Positions 16,216 through 26,000 of a DNA stretch of 64,000 nucleotides are shown here, piece after piece (position 1 is the stretch's first letter; each line of letters starts with the position of its first letter). Made by a program: the position numbers and the translations under genes. The DNA comes from Cedecea neteri (GTDB lineage: Bacteria > Pseudomonadota > Gammaproteobacteria > Enterobacterales > Enterobacteriaceae). The notes under the pieces were generated by a model. The model was not told where the DNA came from. It saw only the letters and a program-made list of their open reading frames with translations, and did no database searches. The DNA is taken from positions 620,001 to 684,000 of the forward strand of contig NZ_CP009458.1 in the NCBI RefSeq assembly GCF_000758305.1, written 5' to 3'.

Positions 16216-17343
16216 TCAGTCGCTAAGCTGCATACCAATAAACAGCTGAAGTACTGAATCTAACTTATTAATATTTAAAGCCGTTATTGACTCTATCTTG
16301 CTGAGCCGATAGCGCAGTGTATTGACGTGAATATGCAGCAATTTTGTCGTTTGAGACAGATCACAATTCTGTTCAAAATAGCAGCGCAACGTGCGGCGAA
16401 GCACACCTTTCGAATCAGCCTTACAGAGAGTTTGCCACGCTCGCCCCATTTCATCGGCCTGCCAGCTGCCGGAAAGTCCGTTGAGCAGCACAGGCAATAA
16501 AAGATCCTGATAGTACAAAATCGACCGGCCAACTTTTTGCCTTGCAGACATCTCATGTAGCGCTACGGCACTAAGCCAGGAACGCCGTAACCCATCGTCA
16601 CCGTCGAAGAATCCTCCAACTGACAGGGTGACCTCAAAATGCGCCAGCAGCTGAGAATGAAGTTTCCGCAGCGTTTTTTTCAACAAAACCAGCGGCTCCT
16701 CAGCTCGTCCGCCGCCCAGGGGTAACAGCATGGCGATTTGTTCAAAGCCGACGGGCGTCACTAACGCCTGGCTGTCGTAACCGCCGAGTCGCTCGAGCAG
16801 CTCCCGCTGGCGCAAAACATCCCGAGAGGGAAAATCAATCATCAGCGCAATCCGTGGCAGCTCAAGATCTACGCCAAGACCGCTGGCCATAGGGCGCAGC
16901 TCCGCCAGACTTTGTTGCCCGGAAATAATTTGCGCTGTGAGTTGCTCCCGGTAGCGCTTTTCCCACTGATTTTGCTCAAGCATTTCCGCCTGTTCAAGGA
17001 TCAACTCGGCCGCCATTTTGACCAGTTCAGCGTAAGCCTGCACTTTCTCTGGCTCGCCAGAAATCCCCACCACGCCAACAATTTTCTGGCGAAAGACGAT
17101 AGGCAAATTAATGCCGGGTTTAACCCCTTTCAGCCGCCGGGCAGAAGCTTCATCAATAATCACGGTTCGGTTTTCTGTCAGGGCCAGGACAGCACCTTCA
17201 TGACGCTGATGCAGACGACGCGGATCGCCAGAGGCAATAATCACGCCCTGTTCGCTCATCACATTCACCGAGTGATCGATAATGCTCATGGTGCGCTGGA
17301 CAATTTGCCGGGCGGTATCTTCTTTAAGGCAGGAGGTCATCAT
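16216..17343 (-). CDS. CdaR-type sugar-diacid/glycerate regulator
   Basis: This 375-residue protein has the architecture of E. coli CdaR (SdaR), the activator of galactarate, glucarate and glycerate genes. An N-terminal sugar-diacid recognition domain (about 5-140: IVQRTMSIIDHSVNVM, LKGVKPGINLPI, KIVGVVGISGEPEKV) is followed by a middle region and a C-terminal PucR-type helix-turn-helix (LHIHVNTLRYRLSKIES). The start chosen is the first of two adjacent ATGs, with AAGG eight bases upstream; an ATG 13 codons earlier lacks a ribosome site. It is not E. coli CdaR by position and diverges in sequence. It most likely controls the adjacent permease and kinase genes. Confidence 0.85.
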   Translation of the reverse strand: MMTSCLKEDTARQIVQRTMSIIDHSVNVMSEQGVIIASGDPRRLHQRHEGAVLALTENRTVIIDEASARRLKGVKPGINLPIVFRQKIVGVVGISGEPEKVQAYAELVKMAAELILEQAEMLEQNQWEKRYREQLTAQIISGQQSLAELRPMASGLGVDLELPRIALMIDFPSRDVLRQRELLERLGGYDSQALVTPVGFEQIAMLLPLGGGRAEEPLVLLKKTLRKLHSQLLAHFEVTLSVGGFFDGDDGLRRSWLSAVALHEMSARQKVGRSILYYQDLLLPVLLNGLSGSWQADEMGRAWQTLCKADSKGVLRRTLRCYFEQNCDLSQTTKLLHIHVNTLRYRLSKIESITALNINKLDSVLQLFIGMQLSD

Positions 17344-17389
17344 AGCGTTTACCTTGTCGGGGAGGCGGTGCGAGTGCGCCATGTGCGGG

Positions 17390-18118
17390 TTATTTTAAAT
17401 TATGTTGCTCAAGGAATGACTCCCCGCCCAGCTGGCGCATCTGCCGCAAAATCCACTGCTGGCGCTGGCGAATATAGCCTGAAGGCGCATTAGCCTTAAA
17501 ACGAATCGGATTAGGCAGGACGGCGGCAAGCAGCGCGGCTTCGGCGGGCGTCAGCCGGCTGGCTGGCTTGTTGAAGTAGCGACGAGAGGCTTCCTCCACG
17601 CCAAAAACGCCTTCACCAAATTCGGCAATATTCAGATACACCGTCAGAATACGTCGCTTGCTCCACGCGGTTTCAAGCCCCACCGTGAGGCCGGCTTCCA
17701 ACCCTTTACGGAGCCAGCTCCGCCCATCCCACAAAAACAAATTCTTTGCAGTTTGCTGGGAAATCGTCGACGCGCCTCGTACCCTTTTTTCGTTACGCTC
17801 GTTGTGAGACAGGGCCTTTTCTATGGCATCGGTATCAAAGCCCCAGTGCTCGGGAAACTTTTGGTCCTCAGAGGCGATCACCGCTAGCCCCATCCACGGC
17901 GAAATATCATCCATGGAAACCCAGTCAGAATGGGCAACGTAACCGAAGTTGCCGCTGAACCACGCGCTGAACTGCCGCTCCACCATCACTGCGGAAAACG
18001 GCACCGGGAGGAAGCGGAAAACCAGGATGCCCATGAACCAGACCGCCAAAACCGCCAGAACAACTTTCAGTAGCCAGCGTTTAACCCACTGCCACGGCGC
18101 GAAACGCCCTTTACTCAT
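17390..18118 (-). CDS. mtgA: Monofunctional peptidoglycan glycosyltransferase
   Basis: MtgA polymerises lipid II into glycan strands. The 242-residue protein has one N-terminal membrane helix (about 15-37) and a family 51 glycosyltransferase domain. The motifs visible are AVIASEDQKFPEHWGFD (catalytic Glu), RGASTISQQTAKNLFLW, GLEAGLTVGLETAWSKRRILTVYLN and the family motif AEAALLAAVLPNP. It lacks a transpeptidase domain. Length equals E. coli. Its start overlaps the elbB stop by four bases. Confidence 0.97.
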   Translation of the reverse strand: MSKGRFAPWQWVKRWLLKVVLAVLAVWFMGILVFRFLPVPFSAVMVERQFSAWFSGNFGYVAHSDWVSMDDISPWMGLAVIASEDQKFPEHWGFDTDAIEKALSHNERNEKRVRGASTISQQTAKNLFLWDGRSWLRKGLEAGLTVGLETAWSKRRILTVYLNIAEFGEGVFGVEEASRRYFNKPASRLTPAEAALLAAVLPNPIRFKANAPSGYIRQRQQWILRQMRQLGGESFLEQHNLK

Positions 18119-18768
18119 GCGCTAAGTTCCAGCACGCGGGCAACCAGCTTGTCGATCCCGGCAGCGGCCTCAGCGATATTTTGCGCGAGCATGTAAGCAG
18201 GAGTGGTGACGACCTTCTGTTCTTCGTCCACCACGATATCATCTACCGGACAAGGAACATGCTCAGCGCCCATTGCTTCAAGCACTTCAGCGGTATCGAT
18301 ATCCGTGCCAATGGTGAGACGCACAGGCATATCCAGAATCTTTGGCAACATCGCCGGGGCAATACACATAAAACCGAGCGGTTTGCCCTGCTCGTGACAT
18401 TCCCTCGCCAGGCGGCGTAAATCTGCATCAACCTCACAATCAGCGCCCTGCGAAGCAAAGGTGCTTAGATTTTTAGCCGCGCCAAAACCACCCGGCACAA
18501 TCAATGCGTCAAGGTTTTCAGACAAAGCTTCACGCAACGGCTGAATATTGCCGCGAGTGATACGGGCAGCTTCTACCAGCACGTCGCGAGTTTCTGCTGC
18601 AGCTTCGCCTGTTAAATGATCGATCACGTCAGACTGAGGTTTATCCGGCGCGAAGCAAACTGCTTCAGCACCAGCACGAGAAATGGCCAACAGCGTTAAT
18701 ACGGCCTCATGAATCTCACTACCGTCATAAACCCCACAGCCGCTTAGCACTACGCCTATTTTTTTCAT
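18115..18768 (-). CDS. elbB: Glyoxalase ElbB (DJ-1/PfpI family)
   Basis: ElbB (ElbA/YhbL) is a DJ-1/PfpI superfamily protein; the E. coli protein has weak glyoxalase activity, and its role in isoprenoid synthesis was proposed from overexpression. The nucleophile-elbow Cys is in KPLGFMCIAPAMLP, and the N-terminal KKIGVVLSGCGVYDGSEIHE and GGFGAAKNLSTFASQG are diagnostic. The start at MKKIGV has AAAGGAG upstream and gives 217 residues, as in E. coli; a 30-codon upstream extension is rejected. It overlaps mtgA by four bases. Confidence 0.95.
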   Translation of the reverse strand: MKKIGVVLSGCGVYDGSEIHEAVLTLLAISRAGAEAVCFAPDKPQSDVIDHLTGEAAAETRDVLVEAARITRGNIQPLREALSENLDALIVPGGFGAAKNLSTFASQGADCEVDADLRRLARECHEQGKPLGFMCIAPAMLPKILDMPVRLTIGTDIDTAEVLEAMGAEHVPCPVDDIVVDEEQKVVTTPAYMLAQNIAEAAAGIDKLVARVLELSA

Positions 18769-18888
18769 CCGCCCGCTCCTTTTTGTTCCAGGTGAATCAG
18801 TATCAGCCACGTTAATTTGATCGCTATGCTTCACATATTTTACTGATTCACGTAACAAATATTTTAAGGTTTGCTATCTTATATGGCT

Positions 18889-19009
18889 GACAGCCCGCGA
18901 ATTGCTGGTTGTGCCGTTCGATAATTCAACGCTAAAAAAGGCGCAACCCTGTTTTCCCTGGTGTTGGCGCAGTATTCGCGCACCCCGGCCTGGCCGGGGT
19001 CATTTTTTT
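18889..19009 (+). ncRNA. arcZ: Small RNA ArcZ
   Basis: The sequence CCCTGGTGTTGGCGCAGTAT, running on through TCGCGCA, is the conserved seed region of the Hfq-dependent small RNA ArcZ (SraH/RyhA). It is followed by the terminator hairpin ACCCCGGC-CTG-GCCGGGGT and seven T. ArcZ is about 121 nt in E. coli and sits at the same place, between elbB and arcB on the opposite strand. It activates rpoS translation and represses flhDC and other mRNAs; ArcA-P represses it. The 5' end is placed by length and a -10-like TATCTT/TTATAT at 18875-18884, so it may be off by several bases. The 5' half differs from E. coli, the 3' half is nearly identical. Confidence 0.88.
18982..19009 (+). terminator. Terminator of ArcZ
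   Basis: An eight-base stem ACCCCGGC/GCCGGGGT around CTG, then CA and seven T. It reads as a terminator only on the plus strand. The T tract overlaps the last codons of the convergent arcB gene. Confidence 0.9.
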
Positions 19010-21342
19010 CCAGCGTCCGCAACCCACGCTCTTAATACGCTAACGTCATGTTGCCACTCTTGTTTCAGCTCTTCGATCCATTCCCCGACATTATCAGACC
19101 ACGCAGGTAAATCTGGGGACTGAATTTGCTGGGCAACCTGCTGTAAATGCCGCAAACCAACAGAACCTGCCGCACCTTTAATTTTATGCCCCTCTTCCAC
19201 CACGCCCTTGTTATCCCGCGCGGTCATATTGGAATCGAGCACCTCTAAATAACCCGGCATCATTTTTTCAAACATCGCCAGGCCATCGGTAATCAGTTTC
19301 GGCCCCACCAGCTCGATATATTGTTCGAGCATCGGAATATCGAGTAACGCTTGCTGTTTTTCACTATCGACTTTTGTCACCACAGGCTCCTTCTCCGTTA
19401 TCTGCTTATCCCAGAATTTTTGGATCATCGACATCAAGGCAGGCACGGCGAGCGGCTTACTCAGCACATCATCCATCCCGGCCTCAAGATACTCAGTTTT
19501 GTTTTTCAGCACGTTAGCCGTTAGCGCCACCAGCGGCGGCAGCTCGTCTTTGCTAAAGCGTTTATTCAGCTCGCGGGAGATATCCAGCCCGGTCATATCC
19601 GGCAACTGGATATCCAACAGCACCAGGTCGTATTCGCCCGGTATAAACATCTCCAGTGCGTCTTTCCCGGTCATTGCTACGTCAACGCTGTTGCCAAGCT
19701 TCTCGAGCACAGAACGCGCCACGATAACGTTAAGCTCAATATCCTCCACCAGCAGCACATGCAGGGCAGGCAGCGGCATATCGTCATCTTCCAGCGTGTC
19801 TTCCACTTCCTCGGCCACGCTCGGCGCCTGAACGGTCAGCGTGAACAGGGAACCTTCACCCGGCTTGCTGGTGACGGTAATATCCCCGCCCATACTTTTC
19901 GCCAGACGGCGAGAAACCGCCAGCCCAATCCCCGTTCCGGTCGCAGGCTTGCCGCCGTGGCTGTCTTTAACCTGATAGTACATAGCAAAGATTTTGTCCT
20001 GCTCATCCACCGGAATACCTATCCCGGAGTCCTGAACCTCAAAGCGCAGGCAGCTCTCTTCTTCATAGCGAACTCGTACCGTGACTAATCCCCCTTTTGG
20101 CGTGAACTTCACGGCATTGCTGATCAGGTTCCAGAGGATCTGACGCAGACGCGTTCCGTCTGTCACCACCTTGTGCGGCAGCGGTAACGTCGGGTCCATC
20201 ACAAACGACAGCCCTTTCTGCTGAGCCTGCAGCCCAGAGAGGTTTTCCAAATCAGCAAGGAAGCTGGTGAAATCTACCGGCTGGTTATCGAGCTGCACTT
20301 TGCGGCGCTCGAGCTTGTCCATATCGATGATATCGTTGAAAATATTGCCCAACGTAATGGCAGAAACATGAATCGTTTTCAGATAGTTGGTCTGCTCGGC
20401 GGTGAGATCGGTATCCAGCAGAATACGGCTCAGGCCGACAATGCCATTCAGCGGCGTACGCAGCTCGTGGCTGATGGTGGAGATAAAGGTGGTCTTGTCC
20501 CGGCTCGCACGCTCCAGCGCGTCCTGATAGCGCTTACGCTCGGTAATATCGCGGCCAAAGCCCATCAGCCCGTGGCGTTTACCGACGCGGTCGTAATAAG
20601 GCACTTTACGAATTTCAAAGCAGGCTTTACGGCCATCCGGGTAGTCCAGCCATTGCTCATAGGTCAGAGACACGTTGTGGCGGAACACTTTTTCGTCTGT
20701 TTCCAGCACCTTCTCAGCGGCTTCGGCAGAGTACACATCCTGCGGCTTGAGGTGGATAAGCTGTTTCTCGCTCTTGCCGGTCAGCAACTCCATCGCCCGG
20801 TTGCAGCCTGAAAACTCCCGGTCTTCGTTGCGATAGAAGACCAGATCGGGCGAAGCATCAAGGAAAGAGCGCAGGAAAGAGGACTGCTGCTCGAGCCGGA
20901 TTTGCGTCTCCTCACGCTCCTGCATTTCAACTTTAAGCTGCTCCAGCATGGTCTGGCGCTCGGCTTCCGCTTTTACACGGTCGGCGATTTCCTGGTTAAG
21001 CTGGGCGATATTGTCCTTAAGCTGCACGTTAAGAATGAGGTCGCGCTCACGCATCTCCTCCAGCTTTTCCACCAGCTTCGATAGCCGCTGCCTGGACTCC
21101 TCAAGCTGTTCAACTACAACCGACAGGAAGTAAACCGCCCAGGGCGTAATCAACAACCCAAAGAAGATAGAGCGGACAACGTCGATACTTTCAACCTGGC
21201 CGCTCAGCAGCATGGTGACGGCCATTTGCACCACCATCGCCAACACGACCAGCGCCGAAGCCAGCAGCAGGGAGAAGCGCACCAGCCCCAGCTTCACCAT
21301 AAGATCAACGTAATACTGCGCCAATAACCGAATTTGCTTCAT
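19000..21342 (-). CDS. arcB: Aerobic respiration control sensor kinase ArcB
   Basis: ArcB is the hybrid histidine kinase that senses quinone redox state and phosphorylates ArcA. In order, the 780 residues show two membrane helices (about 22-77), a coiled-coil linker (about 78-150), a PAS domain (about 155-275, DASPDLVFYRNEDREFSGCN), the H1 domain with TFISTISHELRTPLNG, the ATPase domain (NLISNAVKFT, DSGIGIP, GTGIGLAVSRRLAK), a receiver domain with DLVLLDIQLPDMTG, and the C-terminal HPt domain with EEGHKIKGAAGSVGL. Length is nearly that of E. coli (778). The 3' end overlaps the 3' end of ArcZ. Confidence 0.98.
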   Translation of the reverse strand: MKQIRLLAQYYVDLMVKLGLVRFSLLLASALVVLAMVVQMAVTMLLSGQVESIDVVRSIFFGLLITPWAVYFLSVVVEQLEESRQRLSKLVEKLEEMRERDLILNVQLKDNIAQLNQEIADRVKAEAERQTMLEQLKVEMQEREETQIRLEQQSSFLRSFLDASPDLVFYRNEDREFSGCNRAMELLTGKSEKQLIHLKPQDVYSAEAAEKVLETDEKVFRHNVSLTYEQWLDYPDGRKACFEIRKVPYYDRVGKRHGLMGFGRDITERKRYQDALERASRDKTTFISTISHELRTPLNGIVGLSRILLDTDLTAEQTNYLKTIHVSAITLGNIFNDIIDMDKLERRKVQLDNQPVDFTSFLADLENLSGLQAQQKGLSFVMDPTLPLPHKVVTDGTRLRQILWNLISNAVKFTPKGGLVTVRVRYEEESCLRFEVQDSGIGIPVDEQDKIFAMYYQVKDSHGGKPATGTGIGLAVSRRLAKSMGGDITVTSKPGEGSLFTLTVQAPSVAEEVEDTLEDDDMPLPALHVLLVEDIELNVIVARSVLEKLGNSVDVAMTGKDALEMFIPGEYDLVLLDIQLPDMTGLDISRELNKRFSKDELPPLVALTANVLKNKTEYLEAGMDDVLSKPLAVPALMSMIQKFWDKQITEKEPVVTKVDSEKQQALLDIPMLEQYIELVGPKLITDGLAMFEKMMPGYLEVLDSNMTARDNKGVVEEGHKIKGAAGSVGLRHLQQVAQQIQSPDLPAWSDNVGEWIEELKQEWQHDVSVLRAWVADAGKK

Positions 21343-21403
21343 GGAACGATTCCTTCGCCTTGGATGCGCTAAATATACCGCAAAAAGGAACCGGGCTCAG
21401 GAT

Positions 21404-22336
21404 TTACGAAAGAACTGAGAGATCCCACGGCGTGCCCAGCGCTGAACCCTGCGCCCCGTGCGCCAGCAAATACTTGTCGATATCCACCATCGCGGCCCAG
21501 CGGTTCTCACACCATAAAGGGGCAAGCAAGGTTGGACGCCGGGCATTAGCCGAAATGCGATGGAACACGACATCAAGCGGAGTATGGCGAATCATTTCTC
21601 CCGCGGTGACGACATACTCATCCAGCGCGATCCCCTCAAGGCGACCTGCTCGCCAGCTTTTGGCCATAATGCTTCCGTCAACGATATGCAGAGGGTGTAG
21701 CTTCAGGCCGTCTACACCGGTTTCAACCACTTGCTCCAGCGAGTTCATACATTGCGACTGGCCTTCACCCGGTAAACCGACAATCAGATGGCTGCAAACC
21801 TTTAACCCCCTCGCTCGGGCCCGGCGGGTAGTTTCCTGATAACAGGCAAAATCGTGCCCACGGTTGATGCGATGCAGCGTTTTGTCATTCGCCGTCTGTA
21901 ACCCCAGCTCCAGCCACACTTCATAGCCCTGAGCGTGATAATCGCTTAGCAAATCCAGCACGCTGTCGGGCACGCAGTCAGGCCGGGTACCCACGCACAG
22001 CCCCACGATGCTGGTCTGGCTGACCGCCTGCTGGTACATCGATCGCAACACCTGCACTTCAGCCCAGGTGCTGGTATAGGCCTGGAAATAAGCCAGATAG
22101 CGCTGAGCACGATTCACACGGCTGGCCTGGTGTGCGAGCTGCTCGGCAATGGAATTGTGCTGCTGGGTTTCATCAGCGAAAGAGGCCACGTTGCAAAAAG
22201 TACAGCCGCCTCGCCCGATCGTACCGTCGCGATTGGGGCAACTGAAACCGCCATGCAGCGTGAGTTTATGGACTTTTTGCCCGTAGCGACGAGAGAGATC
22301 GCCGCCAAACATATTGACTAATTTCTGTAACTGCAT
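21404..22336 (-). CDS. yhcC: Radical SAM protein YhcC
   Basis: YhcC is a TIGR01212-type radical SAM protein of unsettled function. Its iron-sulfur motif is the family's variant CPNRDGTIGRGGCTFC near residues 33-48, and further conserved parts include CVGTRPDCVPDSVLDLL, EVWLELGLQTANDKTLHRIN and HLIVGLPGEGQSQC. The ATG at MQLQKLVNMFGG gives 310 residues (309 in E. coli); an 18-codon extension upstream is not conserved. It is downstream of the gltB control region on the opposite strand and follows the arcB direction. Confidence 0.93.
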   Translation of the reverse strand: MQLQKLVNMFGGDLSRRYGQKVHKLTLHGGFSCPNRDGTIGRGGCTFCNVASFADETQQHNSIAEQLAHQASRVNRAQRYLAYFQAYTSTWAEVQVLRSMYQQAVSQTSIVGLCVGTRPDCVPDSVLDLLSDYHAQGYEVWLELGLQTANDKTLHRINRGHDFACYQETTRRARARGLKVCSHLIVGLPGEGQSQCMNSLEQVVETGVDGLKLHPLHIVDGSIMAKSWRAGRLEGIALDEYVVTAGEMIRHTPLDVVFHRISANARRPTLLAPLWCENRWAAMVDIDKYLLAHGAQGSALGTPWDLSVLS

Positions 22337-23015
22337 AATCTGATGGGCCGTCCCGAAAAAGGGGACTAGCCTGCCATTTTCTTCTCGCACCGGCGATGAC
22401 CTGGATCAATCGCTTCGGCGCAGCCTTATCTATTGCATATAAACTCAAAATAAGTGCAACTCTATTCACATAAGGCTTGATTACTTTTCCTTATGATGCG
22501 GCCCTTTATTTAAAGAATATGACGAACGGTGAAAAACAGTGTCATGCTGCACTTCACGGGGGTTAAGCAGCATATCATGCTGGCAATATCATTCATGCCA
22601 GCATGGTCTGGAGTTTCACGGCCTTTCGGATAGTGAGGACGATCACATAACACTCGGCGTTCGTCGTCGTTTCCCCACAGTCAAAAAAGAACAAAAAACC
22701 ATTAAATTCATAATATTAAGTCACTCTTAGCACAGTTTTGTATAAATAAGAATGCCATTTGACCTGTGTGCTCTTTCCCGATAAGTTGGAAATCCGCTGG
22801 AAGCTTTCTGGATGGGTTCTGTGCCCATCATATTTATGCAGTAATTGAGATTCCCTCTAAAGCAAGTCCTCAACACTTGTGACACCGGATGCGTTGGACA
22901 TTAAGAGGGCGACACGCGAGGCAAGCGTATGATGCGCAAACCCCGTCGCCATGCCCTTGCTGCGTCCACGCGCAAACGGTTGGGAGTAACGTAGAGCCTG
23001 GGGAGGTTCACTGAT
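22337..23015. other. Long structured intergenic region between yhcC and gltB
   Basis: These 679 bases hold no convincing gene. They contain a perfect hairpin at 22576-22605 (CATGCTGGC, 12-base loop, GCCAGCATG), a preceding ATGCTGC/GCAGCAT pair at 22544-22573, an AT-rich block around 22680-22755, the likely gltB promoter at 22759-22787, and a small leader hairpin GATGGG/CCCATC at 22811-22829. In E. coli the gltB upstream region is also long and binds Lrp, IHF and others; the AT-rich block would suit such binding. Confidence 0.6.
22759..22787 (+). promoter_or_regulatory. Probable gltB promoter
   Basis: TTGACC, a 17-base spacer, then TAAGTT, resembling a sigma-70 promoter, in the long region upstream of gltB. 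Transcription would start near 22794, giving a leader of about 220 bases. Based on motif match and position only. Confidence 0.5.
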
Positions 23016-26000
23016 ATGTTGTACGATAAATCCCTTGAGAAGGATAACTGTGGTTTCGGCCTGATCGCCCACATAGAAGGCGAACCTAGCCACAAGGTAG
23101 TGCGTACCGCTATTCACGCGCTAGCCCGTATGCAGCACCGTGGTGCCATCCTTGCCGACGGTAAAACCGGCGACGGTTGTGGTCTGCTGCTGCAAAAACC
23201 CGATCGTTTCTTCCGCATTGTTGCAGAAGAGCGCCAATGGCGTTTGGCCAAGAACTATGCCGTTGGCATGATTTTCTTGAACCAGGATGACGCGCTTGCC
23301 CGCGCCAGCCGCCGCATTGTTGAAGAAGAGCTGCAAAACGAAACTCTGTCTATTGTTGGCTGGCGTGAAGTACCGGTGAACAAAGACGTGCTCGGTGAAA
23401 TCGCCCTCTCCTCTCTGCCACGTATTGAACAAATTTTCGTTAACGCCCCGGCGGGCTGGCGCCCTCGTGATATGGAACGCCGCCTGTTTATCGCCCGTCG
23501 CCGCATCGAAAAACGCATCCAGGAAGATAAAGACTTCTATATCTGCAGCCTGTCTAACCTGGTGAACATTTATAAAGGTCTGTGTATGCCGGCTGACCTG
23601 CCGCGCTTCTACCTGGACCTGGCGGACCTGCGCCTGGAATCGGCCATTTGCCTGTTCCACCAGCGTTTTTCCACCAACACCGTGCCACGCTGGCCGCTGG
23701 CTCAACCGTTCCGCTATCTGGCGCACAACGGTGAAATCAACACCATCACCGGTAACCGCCAGTGGGCGCGCGCCCGTACCTATAAATTCCAGACGCCGCT
23801 GATCCCCGATCTGCACGATGCCGCTCCGTTCGTGAACGAAACCGGCTCCGACTCCAGCTCCATGGATAACATGCTTGAGCTGCTGCTGGCGGGCGGGATG
23901 GATATCGTGCGCGCCATGCGTTTGCTGGTTCCGCCTGCATGGCAGAACAACCCGAACATGGATCCTGAGCTGCGTGCCTTCTTCGACTTTAACTCCATGC
24001 ATATGGAGCCGTGGGACGGCCCGGCCGGTATAGTTATGTCGGACGGGCGTTTCGCCGCCTGTAACCTAGACCGTAACGGCCTGCGTCCGGCACGTTATGT
24101 GATCACCAAGGACAAGCTCATCACCTGCGCCTCTGAGGTCGGGATCTGGGACTACCAGCCGGATGAAGTGGTTGAGAAAGGCCGCGTTGGCCCGGGCGAG
24201 CTGATGGTTATCGACACCCGTGTTGGGCGCATTCTGCATTCCGCTGAAACCGATGCCGAGCTGAAAAGCCGCCATCCGTATAAAGAGTGGATGGAGAACA
24301 ACGTTCGCCGCCTGGTGCCGTTTGAAGACCTGCCGGACGAAAAAGTGGGCGCACGGGAGCTCGACGACGACACGCTCGCCAGCTACCAGAAACAGTTTAA
24401 CTACAGCAGCGAAGAGCTGGATTCAGTGATCCGTGTGCTGGGCGAAAATGGCCAGGAAGCCGTGGGTTCAATGGGCGATGACACCCCATTTGCCGTACTT
24501 TCCAGCCAACCACGCATTATTTACGACTACTTCCGCCAGCAGTTTGCGCAGGTGACCAACCCGCCAATCGATCCGCTGCGTGAAGCCCACGTCATGTCCC
24601 TGGCCACCAGCATTGGTCGCGAAATGAACGTCTTCTGTGAAGCAGAAGGCCAGGCACACCGCCTGAGCTTCAAATCGCCGATTCTGCTGTGGTCCGATTT
24701 CCAGCAGCTCACCACGCTGGAAGAGGAACACTATCGCGCCGATACGCTCGACATCACCTATGACGTGACCGAGAAGTCGCTGCACGAAACGGTGATGGCG
24801 TTGTGCGACGAAGCGGAACGCATGGTTCGCAACGGCACTGTCTTGCTGGTGCTGTCCGACCGTAATATTGCCAAAAATCGCCTGCCGGTTCCGGCTCCAA
24901 TGGCCGTGGGCGCCATCCAGACTCGCCTCGTTGAGAAGAGCCTGCGCTGTGATGCCAACATCATTGTTGAAACCGCCAGCGCCCGCGATCCGCATCACTT
25001 CGCCGTGCTGCTGGGCTTCGGCGCGACCGCAATCTACCCGTACCTCGCCTATGAAACCCTGGCGAAGCTGGTCGACAACGGCGCTATCGACAAAAACTAC
25101 CGCACCGTGATGCAGAACTACCGCAACGGCATCAACAAAGGGCTGTACAAGATCATGTCCAAAATGGGCATCTCGACTATCGCCTCTTACCGTTGCTCTA
25201 AGCTGTTCGAAGCGGTGGGTCTGCATAAAGAAGTGTCCGAGCTTTGCTTCCAGGGCGCGGTCAGCCGCATCGGTGGTGCAGGCTTTGGCGACTTCCAGCA
25301 GGATCTGTTGAACCTGTCCAAACGTGCCTGGCTGGTACGTAAGCCGTTGGATCAGGGCGGCCAGCTGAAATTCGTTCACGGCGGGGAATACCACGCCTAT
25401 AACCCGGACGTGGTGCAAACGCTGCAAAAAGCGGTGCAGAGCGGCGAATACAGCGACTATCAGCAATACGCGAAGCTGGTTAACGAGCGTCCTGTCGCCA
25501 CGCTGCGCGATATGCTTGCGCTGAATCCGCAGGACGAGTCCGTCAAAATTGAAGACGTTGAGCCAGCAACCGAGCTGTTCAAACGCTTTGATACCGCGGC
25601 TATGTCTATCGGCGCCCTGAGCCCGGAAGCACACGAATCCCTGGCTGAGGCGATGAACAGCATCGGCGGGAACTCTAACTCCGGCGAAGGCGGTGAAGAT
25701 CCAGCGCGCTACGGCACCAATAAAGTGTCCCGCATCAAGCAGGTGGCTTCCGGCCGCTTTGGCGTGACACCTGCTTACCTGGTCAACGCCGACGTTATCC
25801 AGATTAAAGTTGCACAAGGCGCAAAACCGGGCGAAGGCGGTCAGCTGCCGGGCGATAAAGTGACACCTTACATCGCCAAGCTGCGCTATTCCGTGCCGGG
25901 CGTGACGCTGATTTCACCTCCGCCTCACCACGATATTTACTCTATCGAGGATTTGGCTCAGCTGATTTTCGACCTGAAGCAGGTTAACCCGAAGGCGATG

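Noticed and set aside
18902..19123. 73-codon open frame overlapping ArcZ and the arcB end
   Set aside because: The conserved ArcZ sequence and its terminator lie within it, so a non-coding RNA is the better reading.
22539..22730. 63-codon open frame in the yhcC-gltB gap
   Set aside because: Ser/Cys/His-rich, no good ribosome site, overlaps the strong hairpin at 22576-22605; structure explains this stretch better than coding.
24468..25817. 449-codon open frame on the strand opposite gltB
   Set aside because: It is a shadow of gltB caused by codon bias at third positions; no recognisable protein family and no ribosome site.
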